From Flemingiibacterium sp045600005 (lineage in GTDB: Bacteria > Bacillota > Clostridia > Oscillospirales > CAG-272): a stretch of 9,435 bases of DNA. The number at the start of each line of letters is the position of its first letter. The first letter of the stretch is position 1. Both the position numbers and the translations under genes were made by a program. The DNA lies in NCBI GenBank assembly GCA_045600005.1, contig JAZRXB010000036.1, positions 1 to 9,435 on the forward strand, read 5' to 3'. Positions 6,145 through 9,435 of the stretch are shown in pieces. Below the pieces are notes generated by a model. It saw nothing but the letters and a program-made list of their open reading frames with translations. It did no database searches and was not told the origin of the DNA.

Positions 6145-6168
6145 AATATAATAATGAAATGCCTATAT
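6145..6168 (-). promoter_or_regulatory. AT-rich dyad upstream of permease copy B, possible LysR operator/promoter
   Basis: The 84-base gap between the LysR gene and permease copy B contains ATATA (6146-6150) and TATAT (6164-6168) as an interrupted dyad with 13 bases between, overlapping -10-like TATATT at 6145-6150 and TATTAT at 6148-6153. No convincing -35 is seen. LysR proteins bind interrupted AT-rich dyads, so this is the natural place for an operator, but the repeat is short and could be chance. Confidence 0.25.
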
Positions 6169-6207
6169 CCATTTGAAACATTGGGGCGATTCACGCCTTT
6201 TCGCGTT

Positions 6208-7122
6208 TCACGCCCGGAATATTTCAATCAGATCAAGAATGGGTTTGGTGGGAACCAGTTCCCTGCGCCAGATCACCGCGACGTCCCGCATGGCGGTCTC
6301 CTGCACCAGCGAGAACAGCGCGGTCTGTCCGCTGTCCGAACCCGGACCGGTCAGACCGGACGGGACGAACGACGCGCAGACGCCCGACGAGACCACCGAA
6401 AGCAGCGCTTCGTTGCTGCTGACCTCGACCTTCTGCCGCACGGCGACGCCGTATCGGCGGAGAAGCTCGTCCGTCGCGTTCCGCATCGGCATGAACTCGG
6501 ACAGCATGGCGAACGGCTGATGCTCTGCGAGCTTCAGATCGACCGCCGGGAAGGAACGGTGTTCCATCGGTTTCGCGTTCTCCGTGAGACGGCGGCAGAA
6601 ATCGGTCGAGCGGTCGACCGCGATCAGGATCTCCTCTCTGCGGATCGGCACGACGGAAAAGAGCTTATCGTCGACCGGAAGCGCGATGACGCAGAGATCG
6701 AACTCTCCGTGTTCCGCCGCGTCGATGAGATCGTGACCGGATTTTTCGATCACGACAAGCTGCATATCGGGATACAGCCGGTCGAAGGCTTTCAGCACGC
6801 GCGGCATCATGTGGACGCTGCGGTAAGGGGAAATGCCGACCCGGATGGTCCCGCCGCGGTACTCCGCCAGCTCGGATAAGCGGTTCTCCATCTGATGCTC
6901 GAGATCGAGGATCTTCTTTCCCGCGTCGATGTAGATCCTTCCCGCGTCGGTCAGCCTGACCTCGGTATTCAGCCGTTCGAACAGCGGCGTTCCCACCTGC
7001 TTTTCGATGTTGCGTATATACTGGCTCAGCGACGGCTGAGAGATTCCGAGTACCTCCGCCGCGCGGGAGAACGAACCCTCGCGCGACAGAACAAGGACAT
7101 ATTTCAGTTGTTTCAGGTTCAT
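6208..7122 (-). CDS. LysR-family transcriptional regulator
   Basis: A full-length 304-residue LysR-type regulator. The N-terminal winged helix-turn-helix covers residues 1-60 (SFSRAAEVLGISQPSLSQYI at 17-36, then GTPLFER), followed by a linker helix and an effector-binding domain from about residue 90 (TIRVGISPYRS) to the end. Such proteins usually bind a small-molecule ligand and activate a neighbouring operon. Here the gene is not divergent from its likely target but lies directly upstream on the same strand, 84 bases before permease copy B, so it probably controls the transport genes and perhaps itself. No clear Shine-Dalgarno sequence is seen in the 18 bases separating it from the ATP-grasp gene, so its translation may be weak or coupled. 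The ligand cannot be told from the sequence. Confidence 0.9.
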   Translation of the reverse strand: MNLKQLKYVLVLSREGSFSRAAEVLGISQPSLSQYIRNIEKQVGTPLFERLNTEVRLTDAGRIYIDAGKKILDLEHQMENRLSELAEYRGGTIRVGISPYRSVHMMPRVLKAFDRLYPDMQLVVIEKSGHDLIDAAEHGEFDLCVIALPVDDKLFSVVPIRREEILIAVDRSTDFCRRLTENAKPMEHRSFPAVDLKLAEHQPFAMLSEFMPMRNATDELLRRYGVAVRQKVEVSSNEALLSVVSSGVCASFVPSGLTGPGSDSGQTALFSLVQETAMRDVAVIWRRELVPTKPILDLIEIFRA

Positions 7123-7140
7123 GACGGATTGGATTCTGTT

Positions 7141-8373
7141 TTACCAGGGAGTTAAATCGGTCAGCAGATCATGACGCATCATGTCTTCGCCGCGGGCGCT
7201 GATAACCTTCAGACTGTCGTTTGCCAGTCTGTGGCGCTCTGCCATTTCCTCAAACGAATCTCCCTCGATCGTAAACCCGGCAATCCGGTCACCGCTGTTG
7301 GCAATGGAATCGAATTCCGCGCCCTTCCATTTGAACAGATAGTAATCCGAAATCACACCGGCTTCTTTCATTTCCTCAAAGCCTTCCAGATGATCGAACA
7401 CGCCCGGCTTGCAGTAGATGAAATCGTTGATAAGATAACGATGCCGCCGCGCCGTCTTCACGACATGAGGCTTTTCGCCGAGCGTCAGATCGACGACCGC
7501 CCCGACCACATCGAATCCGGACGCCTTTCGGATCAGAAGGTACTTTACGCCTCCTCCGGTCCGGGCGCTGAATTCGATGACAAATGCGTTTTTCCCGTCT
7601 GAAAGCATCTGGATCAGCATCGGCGTATTTTTCAGTCCGAACGAATCCGCGATTTTCTGAACCGTTTCTCCGATCTGCTTCTCCAGCTCTTCGCTGATCC
7701 CCGCCGGATTCAGCGAACGGAAGATCACGAACTTCTCGTTGTCTCTGATTTTTTCGCTGACGGAGATCGAGAGGATTTCCGCCCGTCCGTCATCGACATA
7801 AGCGTCGACGGTCAGTTCGGTTCCTTCAATAAATTCCTCGACGATAGCGGTATGCGTGCGGCTCATAGCCTTGGCATTCTCAAAGGCTTTCCGGCACTCC
7901 TCTGTATTCTGTACCTTTATGACGCCCTTGGAGCTGTTGCAGTCGACCGGCTTGACGATCAGCGGATAATGGAAATCGCTGATTTTCCCGCAGTCGAAGG
8001 TATCCATCACGATATGTCTGGCAGTCGGGATGCCGTTTGCGGCGAAAACATCCTTCATATACTGTTTGTTCGTCACATTCAGCGCGGTCCGATAATCCAG
8101 ATAGCACGGCAGCCCCAGCTCCTCCGACACTCTCGCCACAGTCAGCAGCGCCTGATCCGTGCAGACCGTGATCAGAAAATCCACCTTTTCGGCGACGGCA
8201 ACGCCGCGGATCGCATCAACATCGAGCGTGGAAACCTGATAAAACCGGTCTGCATACTTTTTCGCCACCGGCTCTTCATTCCAGTCGGCAAGCACGACCT
8301 CGATATGACGTTTTTTCAGTTCCTCGATCAGCGCGATCTGAGGATATCCTCCTGCCAATACCAATGCTTTCAT
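7141..8373 (-). CDS. ATP-grasp domain ligase of unknown substrate
   Basis: The 410-residue protein has a Rossmann-like pre-ATP-grasp part (starting MKALVLAGGYPQ, to about 100), then an ATP-grasp fold related to PurK/carbamoyl-phosphate synthase: YPLIVKPVDCNSSKGV at 136-151 (ATP-binding lysine and glycine-rich loop), VEEFIEG at 178-184, and VIEFSARTGGG at 265-275 with E267 and R271 as expected metal and phosphate ligands. A C-terminal domain follows from about 310. These enzymes activate a carboxylate as an acyl phosphate and join it to an amine or other nucleophile in the cytoplasm. It begins six bases after the rmlB stop, so the two were probably cotranscribed, which suggests a role in making or decorating a surface polysaccharide; that role is inference. 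Its base composition looks less GC-rich than that of the transporter genes. Confidence 0.82.
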   Translation of the reverse strand: MKALVLAGGYPQIALIEELKKRHIEVVLADWNEEPVAKKYADRFYQVSTLDVDAIRGVAVAEKVDFLITVCTDQALLTVARVSEELGLPCYLDYRTALNVTNKQYMKDVFAANGIPTARHIVMDTFDCGKISDFHYPLIVKPVDCNSSKGVIKVQNTEECRKAFENAKAMSRTHTAIVEEFIEGTELTVDAYVDDGRAEILSISVSEKIRDNEKFVIFRSLNPAGISEELEKQIGETVQKIADSFGLKNTPMLIQMLSDGKNAFVIEFSARTGGGVKYLLIRKASGFDVVGAVVDLTLGEKPHVVKTARRHRYLINDFIYCKPGVFDHLEGFEEMKEAGVISDYYLFKWKGAEFDSIANSGDRIAGFTIEGDSFEEMAERHRLANDSLKVISARGEDMMRHDLLTDLTPW

Positions 8374-8379
8374 AATCCG

Positions 8380-9315
8380 TTACCTGTTCCCGTACATCTG
8401 ATCATAATACTTGACATACTCGCCGGACGTGCATTCGTTCATCCAATCCATGTTGTCCTTATACCACTGAATGGTCAGCCTGATGCCGTCTTTGAACATC
8501 GTCTTGGGCAGCCAGCCCAGCTCGCTGTGGATCTTCGTCGGGTCGATGGCGTAGCGCCGGTCGTGTCCCCTGCGGTCGGCGACGTGGGTGATGAGGCTCT
8601 CCGGCTTGCCCAGCTCGGAAAGGATGATCTTCACGATCTCGATGTTCGCCTTCTCGTTGTGACCGCCGATGTTGTAGACCTCGCCCACTCTGCCCTTTTC
8701 GAGGATCAGCAGGATCGCTTCGCAGTGATCCTCGACGTAGAGCCAGTCGCGCACGTTCAGCCCTTCGCCGTAAACGGGAAGCGCCTTGTCATGGCTTGCG
8801 TTGTTGATCAACAGCGGGATGAGCTTTTCCGGGAACTGATACGGGCCGTAGTTGTTCGAGCAGCGGCTGATCGTCACAGGCAGACCGTAGGTCCGGTGAT
8901 ACGCCAGCGCCAGCAGGTCGGCGGAAGCCTTCGACGTGCTGTACGGGCTGGACGTGTGGATCGGCGTGTCCTCGTGGAAGAACAGGTCGGGTCTGTCGAG
9001 CGGCAGATCGCCGTACACCTCGTCGGTGCCGACCTGATGGAAGCGCTCCACGCCGTACTTGCGGCAGGCGTCCATCATGACCTGCGTGCCGAGGATGTTC
9101 GTTTCGAGGAAGATGCCCGGATTCTCGATCGAGCGGTCCACATGGGATTCTGCCGCGAAGTTGACCACGACGTCCGGCTTCTCGGCATCAAAAATCTTAA
9201 AGATTCCTTCTCTGTTTCGGATATCTTCCTTATAGAATCTGAAATTCGGATTTTCCATCGCCTTGTTCAGCGTATGGATGTTGGCAGCATAAGTCAATGC
9301 TGACAATACTTGCAT
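8380..9315 (-). CDS. rmlB: dTDP-glucose 4,6-dehydratase, 5'-truncated
   Basis: This is the RmlB/RfbB enzyme of dTDP-L-rhamnose synthesis, an extended short-chain dehydrogenase that turns dTDP-glucose into dTDP-4-keto-6-deoxyglucose. Recognisable in order are LTYAAN at 7-12 (LTYAGN in the family), FAAESHVDRSI at 53-63, TDEVYGDL at 97-104 with the catalytic Asp-Glu pair, YSTSK at 125-129 (Tyr and Lys of the active site), RCSNNYGPYQ at 151-160 and NVRDWLYVEDH near 200. The family has about 37 residues before LTYAGN, including the NAD-binding GGAGFIGS; these are absent. The same frame runs upstream only to a stop at 9343-9345 through unrelated codons, and the opposite strand there encodes recombinase. 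The ATG at 9313-9315 is thus formed by the junction and probably not a real start. The product should be inactive unless the break is an assembly artefact. Confidence 0.88.
   Translation of the reverse strand: MQVLSALTYAANIHTLNKAMENPNFRFYKEDIRNREGIFKIFDAEKPDVVVNFAAESHVDRSIENPGIFLETNILGTQVMMDACRKYGVERFHQVGTDEVYGDLPLDRPDLFFHEDTPIHTSSPYSTSKASADLLALAYHRTYGLPVTISRCSNNYGPYQFPEKLIPLLINNASHDKALPVYGEGLNVRDWLYVEDHCEAILLILEKGRVGEVYNIGGHNEKANIEIVKIILSELGKPESLITHVADRRGHDRRYAIDPTKIHSELGWLPKTMFKDGIRLTIQWYKDNMDWMNECTSGEYVKYYDQMYGNR
9294..9302. other. Junction between rmlB and the serine recombinase
   Basis: Family-like RmlB sequence, read on the minus strand, is good up to about 9294-9300 (codons for ALTYAAN), and family-like recombinase, read on the plus strand, is good from about 9297 (codons for MLTIL). 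The two overlap by only a few bases, which could be microhomology. No inverted repeat, target duplication or att-like core is visible at the join. Confidence 0.6.
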
Positions 9316-9435
9316 CCTATGCGCAGGAAGAAAGCCGATCAGTCAGCGAAAATCAGATATGGCGGGTACATCGCAATTTTGAGCAAGGGAAGCCCTGGAA
9401 CACAACGATGCTCGGTTATCGGTACAAAGACGGAG
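9297..9435 (+). CDS. Large serine recombinase, internal fragment
   Basis: The only plus-strand gene. The frame from 9297 to the window edge encodes LTILASYAQEESRSVSENQ, then a segment with WRVHRNFEQGKPW and MLGYRYKDG. This is the end of the serine-recombinase catalytic domain (the long helix with AQEESRSxSEN) and the start of the recombinase domain (LGY.Y.DG) of proteins of about 500 residues that move integrative elements in Clostridia. The N-terminal part with the catalytic serine is missing to the left, where rmlB takes over, and the rest runs off the right edge. The ATG at 9297 is an internal Met, not a plausible start. Either a remnant of a mobile element or one half of a misjoined contig. 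Confidence 0.75.
   Translation, partial: MLTILASYAQEESRSVSENQIWRVHRNFEQGKPWNTTMLGYRYKDG

Noticed and set aside
7852..9303. Plus-strand open frame of over 480 codons opposite the ATP-grasp and rmlB genes
   Set aside because: It spans two well-supported genes and their junction and shows only antisense composition; it also ends at 9303, out of frame with the recombinase fragment.

Overview
The window looks like a moderately GC-rich Clostridia-type Firmicute, probably an uncultured gut or rumen relative of the Oscillospiraceae. The basis is strong AAGGAGG-type ribosome binding sites, TTGACA/TATAAT promoters and protein sequences of Clostridia flavour; no marker gene fixes the taxon. All genes except one fragment at the right edge are on the minus strand, so the biological order runs from right to left.

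Right edge (about 9300-9435): a plus-strand fragment of a large serine recombinase abuts, tail to nothing, a dTDP-glucose 4,6-dehydratase gene (rmlB, 8380-9315) that has lost its first ~37 codons including the NAD-binding glycine motif. The change from one protein to the other occurs within a few bases near 9294-9302, so this is either a real rearrangement or an assembly join. An ATP-grasp ligase of unknown substrate follows (7141-8373).

Middle (2612-7122): a LysR regulator, then two tandem copies of a transport module. Each module has a DctM-like (TRAP / ion-transporter superfamily) large permease of 452-465 residues followed by an unusual ~100-residue membrane protein with two hydrophobic segments. 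No substrate-binding protein (DctP) and no normal DctQ is present. An intergenic hairpin and an extended -10 promoter separate the two modules.

Left (66-2495): a GHMP sugar kinase fused to an N-terminal excisionase-like helix-turn-helix domain, under a consensus promoter, and then a sugar-1-phosphate nucleotidyltransferase closed by a long hairpin terminator. The kinase signature PYRICPLGAHSDH resembles plant galacturonokinase rather than galactokinase. A testable reading is therefore uptake of a uronic acid or related acidic sugar by the TRAP-like carriers, phosphorylation at C1 by the kinase, and conversion to a nucleotide sugar by the nucleotidyltransferase, perhaps feeding surface polysaccharide made with rmlB-type enzymes. 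The substrate is inferred, not shown.

The 279-base gap between kinase and nucleotidyltransferase is filled by a ~217-base noncoding element with 13-base terminal inverted repeats, a possible 6-base target duplication and four internal hairpins. It looks like a MITE or similar palindromic repeat that has split a kinase-nucleotidyltransferase operon.
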